Positions 1-6,603 of a stretch of 12,481 nt of DNA are shown piece by piece. Origin of the DNA: UBA7985 sp049612785 (GTDB lineage Bacteria > Pseudomonadota > Alphaproteobacteria > UBA7985); assembly GCA_049612785.1 (NCBI GenBank), contig JBMZBW010000081.1, positions 1 to 12,481 of the forward strand, written 5' to 3'. Every line of letters begins with the position of its first letter. The first letter of the stretch is position 1. The translations under genes were made by a program, and so were the position numbers. A model generated the notes under the pieces. The model searched no databases. It was not told the origin of the DNA and worked only from the letters and a program-made list of their open reading frames with translations.

Positions 1-52
1 GGTTCGGGGTCGGATTTTTAGACGCTACGAAGTCGCGGCGCAGCGTGCAGGC

Positions 53-88
53 AAAAAGAAAGGGCGGCAACCCGAAGATTGCCGCCCT
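53..88 (-). terminator. Rho-independent terminator of the vWA/coiled-coil gene
   Basis: On the minus strand a perfect 10-bp stem is formed by bases 79-88 and 61-70, and the transcript then runs into a T-rich tract (TTCTTTTT, bases 60-53). The apical bases read U-C-UUCG-G-G, so a U.G and a C-G pair probably extend the stem and close a stable cUUCGg tetraloop. It starts 23 bases after the stop codon at 111, so it should end that transcript. No matching T tract lies on the plus-strand side. Confidence 0.93.
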
Positions 89-110
89 GTTTACTCAAAG
101 GCACGCTCTG

Positions 111-3100
111 TTACTGAGCGGCACAGATCGCTTCCAGTTCTGCAGCACTCGAAGCACCGAGGATCAGGCGGGCGATATAGGCTTCCTGATCGTCCAGTTG
201 GCTGCGTTGGTTTTCAATGAAGCCATTATTTTCGCGCACCACACGCTGCAGGCGAGCCAGTTCTTCGCTCATGTTCCGGCGCGTGGTTTCACAGCTTTCC
301 AAGTTGACCAGAGCGTCCTCAAGCTGGGCTTTGATCACAGCGTAGGAAGGGGACTGTTCAGCGAGTGCAGCAGCCAGACGGTCCCGCTCAATCGTCACAA
401 CTTCCAGCCGGTTGGCGATGGTTTCGTAGGACGGATCTTGCACGCTGAGCAGTGCCAGCAGACGGTCGCGCTCGGCTGTCAGGTTCTCCACCTGTGACTT
501 CAGCACGATGTAGGAAGGATCCTGACTATCCAAAATGCCAATCAGGTGGTCGCGCTCCATGGTGACCTGCTCGAGTTGCAGGACAACTTCGTCATAGCCC
601 GGATCCTGTCGATCCAGCAGCGCCAGCAGTCTTTCATTCTCTGCTTCGACAACGGACAGTCGGGAGACCACCAGTTCATAAGCCGGATCCTGCGCTGTCA
701 GCTCGGCGCGCAGGCGGTCGCGCTCTTCGATGATGAGCGTCAGATCGCGTTCAATCAGAATGACGTCGATGTCATCATCACCCGATGCCGAGGCCAGCAC
801 CGCAACCAGACTGTCCTGCCGGGCTTCCAGATCCGCGACCCGGTCACGCAAGAAGGCATAAGTCGGATCTTGGTCGTCCAGGATGGTTTGCAGAGCATCA
901 CGCTCGGTCGTGCGCACCGCTAGGTCTTCAACCAGCGTGTCGCGTTCGACAATCAGCGAGGAGTAATCGCCGATACAGGTCCTTGCTGCGTCACCCAGAT
1001 CTTCAAACTTGGCTTCAGCGAAAACGGCCATTTCCTCGGTCGTATGACACGCGGAGAGCAAGCTCAGGAAGGAACCGCGCGCTTCTTCGAGTTGCAGGTG
1101 CAGCCGACGGGTCCGAATGCGCTCGTCGCCCAAGGCCATACGTGCTTCATCCAGCGTTGTGCGCAGCGCTCGAAGGTCCAGCGTCAGATCCTGAATCTCG
1201 ACTTCCTTTTCCTCGATCACGATCAACAAGCTTTCGTTGGTCGAAGTCAGATCACGATTGGCGATCAGCAGCGTATCACGCTCTTGAGTAACGGAGGCCA
1301 ACTGGATCATCAGCTCGTCGATAATCTTGGTCCGCTCTTCGAGTTCAAGTTCCAGCGCACTGACTTGAGCGCTCAGATCTTCGTTGCTGCTCTTCAGCGT
1401 ATCAATCTCAAGGTAAGCCGCGTTGAGTCGGTCGCGTAAATCAACGACTATAGCGTCCAGCGCGTCGCGTTCTTCAGTAACGTCGACGATACGCACATTC
1501 AGGGAGTCGATCTCAAGCTCCGAACCACCCTTGGCGGCAACCGCTTCGTCGCGTTCGATGGTCAAGGTCCGGCGTTCGCCGAGCCAGTCCGACTGTTGCC
1601 CTTCGAGCAGGATAATCTGCTGCTCAAGGCTTTCTTTGCTGCTGACGAGGTCTTGCGCCTCGGACTGCAGCACCAGCACGGTATTCTCAGCCGCCGCCGT
1701 TGCGCTTTGCGCGTCGGTCAATTGATCCATCAATGCGATGATTGCCTGATCACGCTCATCGATGATGATGGTCAGCTGGTTGGCCTGCTGACGCATCTCT
1801 TCGACGCTCGAAGACAGGGTGGTGATCTGAGCCTCGTTAGCACCGGCGGAGTCACCCAGTACCACGATGGACTGACGCGCTTCTTCCAGGCTGCTGGTCA
1901 GGTCGCCAATCGTGATTTCGTTGGTGCTCAGGTCCTCACGCAAGGCGAGGATAATGGTGTTCAGACGGGCGATTTCGCCGTCTTTGTCCCCTACGGCATC
2001 AAGGCTATTACGCAGCGTCGCGATTTGTTCGTTGAGGCTGGCAATCACCGCATTCTTACGGGCGAGCAAACCATTGAGACTTTCGATGGTTCTGCGCAAT
2101 TGAGCGATGGTCCCGTCGCGGTTTTCGATGATCTTGTCCTTGCTGGACAGTTCTATAGTCACCCGCTCCAGCTCGGCGCGCAGGCTCTGATCCGAGGCTT
2201 CCAGTTCTTCGATCCGGGCCAGAAGTTCAGTAATTTTTGCATCTTTGTCAGACGCATCGTTGGCCTGTCCCTGCAGAACGATCAGGGTCCGGTTGTTTTC
2301 TGCGAGCAAAGCCTCCAAGCGGGCGATTTCTGCACGCAGGGTGTCGTTGTCAGATGTCAGGTTTTCAACAGAACCGCTTAGGCTTTCAATCTGCAGCAAC
2401 AGCTGGGCATTTTCGCTGGAAAGGCTCTGGTTCTCGGCGCTGAGATCCTCGATCAGGCGCGCCAGTTTTGCATTGGCGGTGTTTGCTTCGGCCAACTCGC
2501 TGCTCAGAGAGTCCACCAAGGCATTCAGTCGAGCAATCTCAGCCTTCAGCGCGCCGATTTCGTCGGCATCGCGCTGGTTCGCCAACGCACCGTTGAGGCG
2601 GTCCTGCAGCTCCGCGATCAGAGCGTTCAAGCGGTCAATTTCAGCCTGTTTAGCCGCATTTTCCGCCGTTAGTGTCGTCTTGTCCTGTTCCAGAACAAGG
2701 ATCGCAGCGTCCAGACCGGTGATCCGCTGCTGCTTGTCGTCATTCGCTGCGCGCAGACGCGCGATTTCCGCTTGCAGGGCCATGAGTTCGTCGGAGCGGT
2801 CGGCATCGGCCAGCCGCTGCGTCAGGATGACAATCTGGTTTTCAAGATCTGACTGCACTTGCTGCTGGTCAGCCAGCAGCGCCCGCAGCCGAGCAAGTTC
2901 GGTTTCCAACTGGGCGTTGGATGTCCGAAGGCGCGAGAGACGGAACAGGAAGTCGGTATAACGCGGTAGTTCTGCAGCGCTTTCGGTCTGGATGAGGAAC
3001 CCGCCGGTTTCAGAGCTCAGACACTGGATTTGCTCGATGGACTCTTCCTCAAGCGCGATGCCCAACAAGAACACCGGAATGCCGCGGTTTTTCAAAGTGG

Positions 3101-3578
3101 GAACGAGGTCACAGACATCGACACCGCAATTGTCTTCGCCGTCAGAGACAACCACGATGGCACCTTGGGAGGAGGCAGGGATCTGGTTCGCCGCCAGTGC
3201 AACTGAGTCTCGCAGGGGCGTCTTGGCCCGATTGACGGGTGAAAGCGTGCTGACATAACCCCGCAGGCTGTCCAGCGATGCGCCAGGTTTGGCGAACAGC
3301 TCAATATCCGAACAATCGTTTTCGCTGCGGTGTCCAAAGGCAACCAGACCGGTGTCGGACTGGGCGGTAACATCAGGCAGGACGTCAACCAGCATGGACT
3401 GCGCGATTTCGTACCGTCGTTCACTGCCCAGCAGCTTCAGCATTGATCCCGACATATCCACCACAATCATGGTTGTGGTGTCGGGTGTATCCTGTGCGCT
3501 GGCGGGCGTGGCGAAAGTGCTGAAGGATAGCGCTGCCAATGCGCCGAGTGTTCGAGCAATCACGGAATAGACTTTCAT
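111..3578 (-). CDS. Secreted von Willebrand factor A domain protein with giant coiled coil
   Basis: The protein has 1155 residues. The start at 3578 is chosen because it gives a clean Sec signal peptide (residues 1-28, cleavage after TPASA) and has AAAGG seven bases upstream; the frame stays open to 3764, but that extension is not export-like. A vWA domain covers about residues 34-210 with a complete MIDAS: D41-x-S43-x-S45, T120 and D146 (in VSDGED). Such domains bind a divalent metal and a protein ligand. Residues from about 212 are mostly heptad-like coiled coil, rich in Leu, Glu, Ala and Arg, ending in 28-residue repeats (about 951-1090). A less regular patch around 835-875 is bracketed by C844 and C868. 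There are eight cysteines in all: C89, C151, C156, C186, C844, C868, C1096 and C1152. This fits disulfides in an oxidising compartment. No membrane anchor or LPXTG motif is visible after the signal peptide. The architecture is clear, but the biological role is unknown; a structural or adhesive envelope role is inference. Confidence 0.88.
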   Translation of the reverse strand: MKVYSVIARTLGALAALSFSTFATPASAQDTPDTTTMIVVDMSGSMLKLLGSERRYEIAQSMLVDVLPDVTAQSDTGLVAFGHRSENDCSDIELFAKPGASLDSLRGYVSTLSPVNRAKTPLRDSVALAANQIPASSQGAIVVVSDGEDNCGVDVCDLVPTLKNRGIPVFLLGIALEEESIEQIQCLSSETGGFLIQTESAAELPRYTDFLFRLSRLRTSNAQLETELARLRALLADQQQVQSDLENQIVILTQRLADADRSDELMALQAEIARLRAANDDKQQRITGLDAAILVLEQDKTTLTAENAAKQAEIDRLNALIAELQDRLNGALANQRDADEIGALKAEIARLNALVDSLSSELAEANTANAKLARLIEDLSAENQSLSSENAQLLLQIESLSGSVENLTSDNDTLRAEIARLEALLAENNRTLIVLQGQANDASDKDAKITELLARIEELEASDQSLRAELERVTIELSSKDKIIENRDGTIAQLRRTIESLNGLLARKNAVIASLNEQIATLRNSLDAVGDKDGEIARLNTIILALREDLSTNEITIGDLTSSLEEARQSIVVLGDSAGANEAQITTLSSSVEEMRQQANQLTIIIDERDQAIIALMDQLTDAQSATAAAENTVLVLQSEAQDLVSSKESLEQQIILLEGQQSDWLGERRTLTIERDEAVAAKGGSELEIDSLNVRIVDVTEERDALDAIVVDLRDRLNAAYLEIDTLKSSNEDLSAQVSALELELEERTKIIDELMIQLASVTQERDTLLIANRDLTSTNESLLIVIEEKEVEIQDLTLDLRALRTTLDEARMALGDERIRTRRLHLQLEEARGSFLSLLSACHTTEEMAVFAEAKFEDLGDAARTCIGDYSSLIVERDTLVEDLAVRTTERDALQTILDDQDPTYAFLRDRVADLEARQDSLVAVLASASGDDDIDVILIERDLTLIIEERDRLRAELTAQDPAYELVVSRLSVVEAENERLLALLDRQDPGYDEVVLQLEQVTMERDHLIGILDSQDPSYIVLKSQVENLTAERDRLLALLSVQDPSYETIANRLEVVTIERDRLAAALAEQSPSYAVIKAQLEDALVNLESCETTRRNMSEELARLQRVVRENNGFIENQRSQLDDQEAYIARLILGASSAAELEAICAAQ
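309..728 (-). repeat. Five tandem 28-residue (84-bp) coding repeats in the vWA protein C-terminus
   Basis: Residues about 951-1090 contain five consecutive units with the pattern ERDxLxxxLxxQDPxYxxxxxxLxxxx. The central proline codons begin at 686, 602, 518, 434 and 350, exactly 84 bases apart. The last unit has SP in place of DP. A further unit lies upstream in the protein (proline 905, codon at 866), separated by a degenerate 32-residue unit that lacks the QDPxY core. Twenty-eight residues equal four heptads, so the repeats keep coiled-coil register, but the proline should break or kink the helix once per unit. The DNA copies have diverged, so these are old protein repeats and not a recent tandem duplication. 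Confidence 0.85.
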
Positions 3579-3585
3579 TGTGCTG

Positions 3586-3590
3586 CCTTT
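3586..3590 (-). promoter_or_regulatory. Ribosome binding site of the vWA gene
   Basis: AAAGG on the minus strand, seven bases before the ATG at 3578. It supports this start over in-frame starts further upstream, since the signal peptide begins directly at this ATG. Confidence 0.6.
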
Positions 3591-3607
3591 AGTTTCTCTG
3601 CCTGCGG

Positions 3608-3661
3608 CCAAACGGAGCATCGACCGCGCTGGAAAATACGTGTTCTGGGGCATCCGTTTGG
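3608..3661. repeat. 9-bp perfect inverted repeat in the vWA leader
   Basis: CCAAACGGA (3608-3616) and its exact reverse complement TCCGTTTGG (3653-3661) are separated by 36 bases. In the minus-strand transcript this can form a 9-bp stem ending about 30 bases upstream of the start codon and just before the ribosome binding site. It could be a leader RNA structure affecting translation, or a DNA-binding site. No T tract follows, so it is not an intrinsic terminator. Confidence 0.5.
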
Positions 3662-3733
3662 AGTGCATGGTTATATCGATGGCTGTTACAGATGACCAAG
3701 CAAACGACAATGATTCGCCTCGCCTGAGTGCGT

Positions 3734-3755
3734 ATTTGCACCGAGCGACGCAAAT
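3734..3755. repeat. ATTTGC-N10-GCAAAT inverted repeat, possible operator
   Basis: Two 6-bp perfect half-sites (3734-3739 and 3750-3755) are separated by 10 bases, between the AT-rich promoter-like sequence and the vWA start. The dyad spacing is that of many dimeric regulators, but no known consensus was recognised. A repeat this short can arise by chance. Confidence 0.3.
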
Positions 3756-3915
3756 TTGAGACAATCATGTCACTATATTTCTAATTTTATATAAGTGTGT
3801 TGCAGACGAACCTCGAAGCCAAGAGGCCCCTGACTTCAGATTCGCTTTATTTTGGCCATGGAAAAGCGTGATTTTTTCTGTTTTTAGCCACCAGAGTCGG
3901 TGCGACCTCCGCTAG

Positions 3916-3932
3916 AGTCGAATTTATCGACT
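3916..3932 (-). other. Small hairpin directly after the exporter-fusion stop codon
   Basis: AGTCGA (3916-3921) and TCGACT (3927-3932) form a perfect 6-bp stem with a 5-base loop, four bases after the stop codon at 3937. No T tract follows on the minus strand, so it is at best a weak terminator or an mRNA 3'-end stabiliser. No better terminator was found between this gene and the vWA gene, so some read-through is possible. Confidence 0.3.
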
Positions 3933-3936
3933 GGGA

Positions 3937-5334
3937 TTAGAATTGGTCGCGTAACTCTTGGCAGGCCACGTTCTGATCGAAAAAGTCTGGGTTGATTCGT
4001 TTTGACGGAACGTGGTCGCTGAGCGTCAGTGAACCCGTATCAAGGTCGAAAAGGAACACACTGGCCCCCGCTCCTGTCGTCGTGGTGGGGATTTGTATCG
4101 CTGCTTGTCCTACTGTGCCCGTCTCGCAGAACAATGCGCCCGCCAGTTCCATCGAACCCATGGAGTGATTACTGTGGCCCGCCAGAGGGATGCGGGCGAT
4201 TTCATCGAGTTTGCTACCGTTCCACTGATGAATGCGCAGGGTGGGACGGATATGGGGTGTTTCAATCACGGCAATTTCCCGGCTGCCATCCCCGTCCAGA
4301 TCAACGGCACCATCCAACGGATTGAGCCAGCGGTTTCCCACACCAATGAATTCGGATTGAGCCATGGGGTAGACGTAAGCCGATTCCGTTTCTGACCCTT
4401 TTTCAAAAGCATAGAGCGCCACAGATGCACCCAGATCCCGGTCCGTGACAACAACGATCACTTCTTGTCGCCCATCGCCATCCAGATCCGTGACCCGAAC
4501 CCGGCGGTCTTCATACACTTGCTCGTAAGGGAGATTGTAGATCTGTAGCGCTGATCCTCTTTCATCGATGGTCATCAGCGTTCCGTACTCGAAGGTCTGA
4601 CCAAATACCCCATGCTGATAGCGCTTTGTCGGGTTAGCGAGGCAGACGCCTGTCAGCTCTTCGCACGGTCCGAGCTTCACGGTATTGACCACAGCTTGCG
4701 CGCTGGCCTCGGCCGGGGCCAAGGCCATTAAGGTCGCAAAGATGAACATGATTGCGGCGACGATGGTATCGAGGATACGCGCGCCTCGTACGGTTGATAA
4801 GACTGGTGCCATTTGTTTTGCCCCGTAACCGATTGAGAAAAACCAAACGAAAGAAGCCACCGTCGCGCCGATGGCAAACCACCATCGGTCCTCAGCAAAT
4901 TGAGCGCCCGTTGAGCCAAGCTTGACGACAGTGTCGAAGTAGACGTGAGGATTAAGCAGTGAAAATCCCAAGGTTGTGGTCACGGCGCGCCAGGCAGAAA
5001 GAGTCGCATCCTGTCCACTGGTCAGCCAGCTTTCTTCGGGTTTCTGAAAAACCCGACGCAGGCTCACCAACCCGTACCAAGTCAGAAAGGCAACGGCCAT
5101 CCACTTGGCAACAATGGCGATGACAGGGAACTGCTCGATAACCAGAAACAACCCGCCAATCCCCAGAAAGATCAGCGTGGCGTCGCAAAGGGCGGCTGTC
5201 ACTACCGTCGGCAACACCTGCACGCCGCGCAAACCCTGACGTATGACGAAGACGTTTTGCGCACCGATGGCGACGATCAGACCGAAACCAAGCACAAGAC
5301 CAGCCAGCGCCGGTGGGAGACTCAAAAGATTCAT
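3937..5334 (-). CDS. LysE/ArgO-family exporter fused to a periplasmic VCBS/FG-GAP-like domain
   Basis: The protein has 465 residues, where LysE/ArgO exporters usually have about 200-235. Residues 1-209 are a full exporter: a first helix with VAIGAQNVFVIRQG (21-34), five further hydrophobic segments (about 41-66, 69-92, 114-135, 151-175, 187-209), LLNPHVYFDT (126-135), and membrane aspartates D51 and D134 that match those important in E. coli ArgO. The family exports basic amino acids. Residues 215-465 resemble small secreted VCBS/FG-GAP-like proteins that I recall from roseobacters. They carry two EF-hand-like calcium loops (D283/D285/D287 and D345/D347/D349) and four cysteines (C224, C231, C403, C458). 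The joint is odd: the last helix ends in APAEASAQA, which reads as a signal-peptidase site (ASA, 210-212). The frame is open throughout. It starts 12 bases after the upstream stop with only a weak ribosome binding site. Confidence 0.85.
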   Translation of the reverse strand: MNLLSLPPALAGLVLGFGLIVAIGAQNVFVIRQGLRGVQVLPTVVTAALCDATLIFLGIGGLFLVIEQFPVIAIVAKWMAVAFLTWYGLVSLRRVFQKPEESWLTSGQDATLSAWRAVTTTLGFSLLNPHVYFDTVVKLGSTGAQFAEDRWWFAIGATVASFVWFFSIGYGAKQMAPVLSTVRGARILDTIVAAIMFIFATLMALAPAEASAQAVVNTVKLGPCEELTGVCLANPTKRYQHGVFGQTFEYGTLMTIDERGSALQIYNLPYEQVYEDRRVRVTDLDGDGRQEVIVVVTDRDLGASVALYAFEKGSETESAYVYPMAQSEFIGVGNRWLNPLDGAVDLDGDGSREIAVIETPHIRPTLRIHQWNGSKLDEIARIPLAGHSNHSMGSMELAGALFCETGTVGQAAIQIPTTTTGAGASVFLFDLDTGSLTLSDHVPSKRINPDFFDQNVACQELRDQF

Positions 5335-5346
5335 GGGCTTCGCTTA

Positions 5347-6024
5347 TCAGGCGTCAGTGCTCAAGGCCAGCACGCGGCTAACGATGGTCAGCGAGCGCCC
5401 GCTTTCTTCCATCCACTGATTGCAGGCGTCCTGAGCTGCGCGCTGAGCGGATTTGGTGCTCAACGCTTTGTCGATGATCTCCGACTGCCGCAACGCCGCT
5501 TCAACGCTGGCACTTCCGATGAAACTCGGAACACCCATAAAGCGCAGGAAGTATTGTCCCGTCGTACCGCTGAGCCGTGTGCCTTCCTTCTTCATCTTTT
5601 CCAGCAGCGCAAAGTAATCTGATGTGGGCCAGTTGCCGACCATTGCACCGAAGGAGCCATATTCCTCAGCCACGCGCAAAAACCAGTTGGCGTTTTCCTG
5701 CACCGATTTGATTTTGGCACCATGGCGAATGATTGATGCATCGCTGGCCAGCGCGTGCAGACGCTCTTCAGGGAAGTGCGCGACTGCGCTGGGTATAAAA
5801 TTCTCGAACGCTGTCTCGTGCGAAGGCCATTTCTGCTCCACCACTTTCCAGCTGAACCCGGCTGAAAAAACCATGCGCGAAGCCTGCGACAACCAACGGT
5901 CATCAGGGATCGCAGACAGGGCAGCGGGATCCAGAACCGTTGAATTCGACAACATGTCTTCGAGTGCCTCAGCGCCGCCTTTGCGAGCAGCGGCCCGTTC
6001 GTAGATTTCTGAGAACGTTATCAT
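5347..6024 (-). CDS. DNA-3-methyladenine glycosylase-like protein (HhH-GPD superfamily)
   Basis: The protein has 225 residues. It aligns by eye with the helical core of Tag-type 3-methyladenine DNA glycosylases, which remove alkylated bases in base excision repair: AGFSWKVVEQKWPSHETAF (55-73), IIRHGAKIKSVQENA (98-112), and a helix-hairpin-helix-like stretch EGTRLSGTTGQYFLRFMG (147-164). The canonical N-terminal YHDxEWG motif with the base-recognition Glu, and the Cys/His zinc site of classical Tag, are absent. It may therefore be a divergent glycosylase or a structural relative with another substrate. The ATG at 6024 lies 15 bases after the DUF924 stop codon, in the same operon. The family call rests on remembered similarity to alphaproteobacterial proteins annotated this way. 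Confidence 0.68.
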   Translation of the reverse strand: MITFSEIYERAAARKGGAEALEDMLSNSTVLDPAALSAIPDDRWLSQASRMVFSAGFSWKVVEQKWPSHETAFENFIPSAVAHFPEERLHALASDASIIRHGAKIKSVQENANWFLRVAEEYGSFGAMVGNWPTSDYFALLEKMKKEGTRLSGTTGQYFLRFMGVPSFIGSASVEAALRQSEIIDKALSTKSAQRAAQDACNQWMEESGRSLTIVSRVLALSTDA

Positions 6025-6039
6025 CGAGCAAAACCCTAG

Positions 6040-6585
6040 CTAAAAGCCGCGTCCGTCTTTGAGGAACTCGACCTCTTCGGTGGTAGAAGTGCGCCCCAAA
6101 ACCTCATTTCGGTGAGGGTATCGACCAAAGCGTTCAAGCACCTTGGTATGACTGCGCAGCGATTGCAGATTTTTCTCCATACCCGGGCCATCGAACAGCT
6201 TTTCGGCAATTTCGTGCATGGCGAGGCTCTCCGCGTGCATGAACGGCATGTAAAGGAAAGCCAGATTTTCCGGCGGAAGCTTCTTGTCGTCTCCAACCGC
6301 GATGGCTTCCTGTGCCAAGACCAGTGCAATGGTGTCGTAGGCGAAACTGCGTGGATCGTTGCGGAATAGATTCCGGGAGAACTGATCCAACACGATAACC
6401 TCAGCCAAACGGCCTTGCGCCGTCTCCCGCCATTCGAACAACTCACCGTGGATTGCCGCGGTGTGCGTCTGTCCAAAGCGGGTGGCGATGGCTTCATCAA
6501 CCTCCGCAAAGGTGTTGAACCACTGCTGCGGTGTCAGCTCTTCATACCAAAAGCTTAGAACGTCTTGGGGAGTTGTCAGCGGCAC
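6040..6585 (-). CDS. DUF924 family protein
   Basis: The protein has 181 residues and shows the conserved blocks of DUF924: FWYEEL (12-17), DQFSRNLFR (67-75), LYMPFMHAES (111-120) and RFGRYPHRNEVLGRTST (152-168). The family is soluble, largely helical (TPR-like) and has no established biochemical function. The start is GTG at 6585, supported by AAGGA seven bases upstream; it lies 18 bases after the rppH stop codon. No signal peptide or membrane segment is visible, so it is cytoplasmic. Length and motifs match the family, so it appears intact. Confidence 0.9.
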   Translation of the reverse strand: MPLTTPQDVLSFWYEELTPQQWFNTFAEVDEAIATRFGQTHTAAIHGELFEWRETAQGRLAEVIVLDQFSRNLFRNDPRSFAYDTIALVLAQEAIAVGDDKKLPPENLAFLYMPFMHAESLAMHEIAEKLFDGPGMEKNLQSLRSHTKVLERFGRYPHRNEVLGRTSTTEEVEFLKDGRGF

Positions 6586-6592
6586 AGGCCAA

Positions 6593-6597
6593 TCCTT
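6593..6597 (-). promoter_or_regulatory. Ribosome binding site fixing the GTG start of the DUF924 gene
   Basis: AAGGA on the minus strand, seven bases before the GTG at 6585. It lies in the 18-base gap after rppH and supports this non-ATG start. Confidence 0.65.
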
Positions 6598-6603
6598 GAA
6601 GGT

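Larger units (their letters stand above)
3579..3936 (-). promoter_or_regulatory. Non-coding region with the likely promoter and 5' leader of the vWA gene
   Basis: These 358 bases hold no convincing gene on either strand. The part around 3770-3800 is AT-rich and on the minus strand contains TATATAAAAT and, a little downstream, TATAGT, both like a -10 element. No well-spaced TTGACA-like -35 element was found, so the promoter is placed only roughly. If transcription starts near 3765-3780, the leader would be about 190-200 bases, unusually long, and would include two inverted repeats (3734-3755 and 3608-3661). The plus strand of 3865-3886 is T-rich without a clear stem. Confidence 0.4.

Noticed and set aside
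517..690. Three GGATCC sites exactly 84 bases apart
   Set aside because: They are by-products of the conserved Asp-Pro codons in the 28-residue protein repeats, not a separate DNA element.
1596..2381. Open plus-strand frame of 261 codons opposite the vWA coiled coil
   Set aside because: Antisense shadow of a repetitive, GC-biased coding region, with no ribosome binding site or recognisable protein.
3579..3764. 62-residue N-terminal extension of the vWA protein
   Set aside because: The extension is not export-like and would bury a clean Sec signal peptide that begins at 3578 with its own ribosome binding site.
3865..3886. T-rich plus-strand stretch as a terminator or promoter
   Set aside because: No stem precedes it, no plus-strand gene needs it, and no paired promoter elements were found.
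3916..3932. Hairpin after the exporter fusion as an intrinsic terminator
   Set aside because: The stem is only 6 bp and no T tract follows on the transcribed strand; kept only as a small hairpin.
3937..5334. Treating the exporter fusion as a frameshifted pseudogene
   Set aside because: The frame is continuous, both halves keep their conserved motifs, and the joint is a plausible export signal; a fusion explains it better, though an assembly error cannot be excluded.
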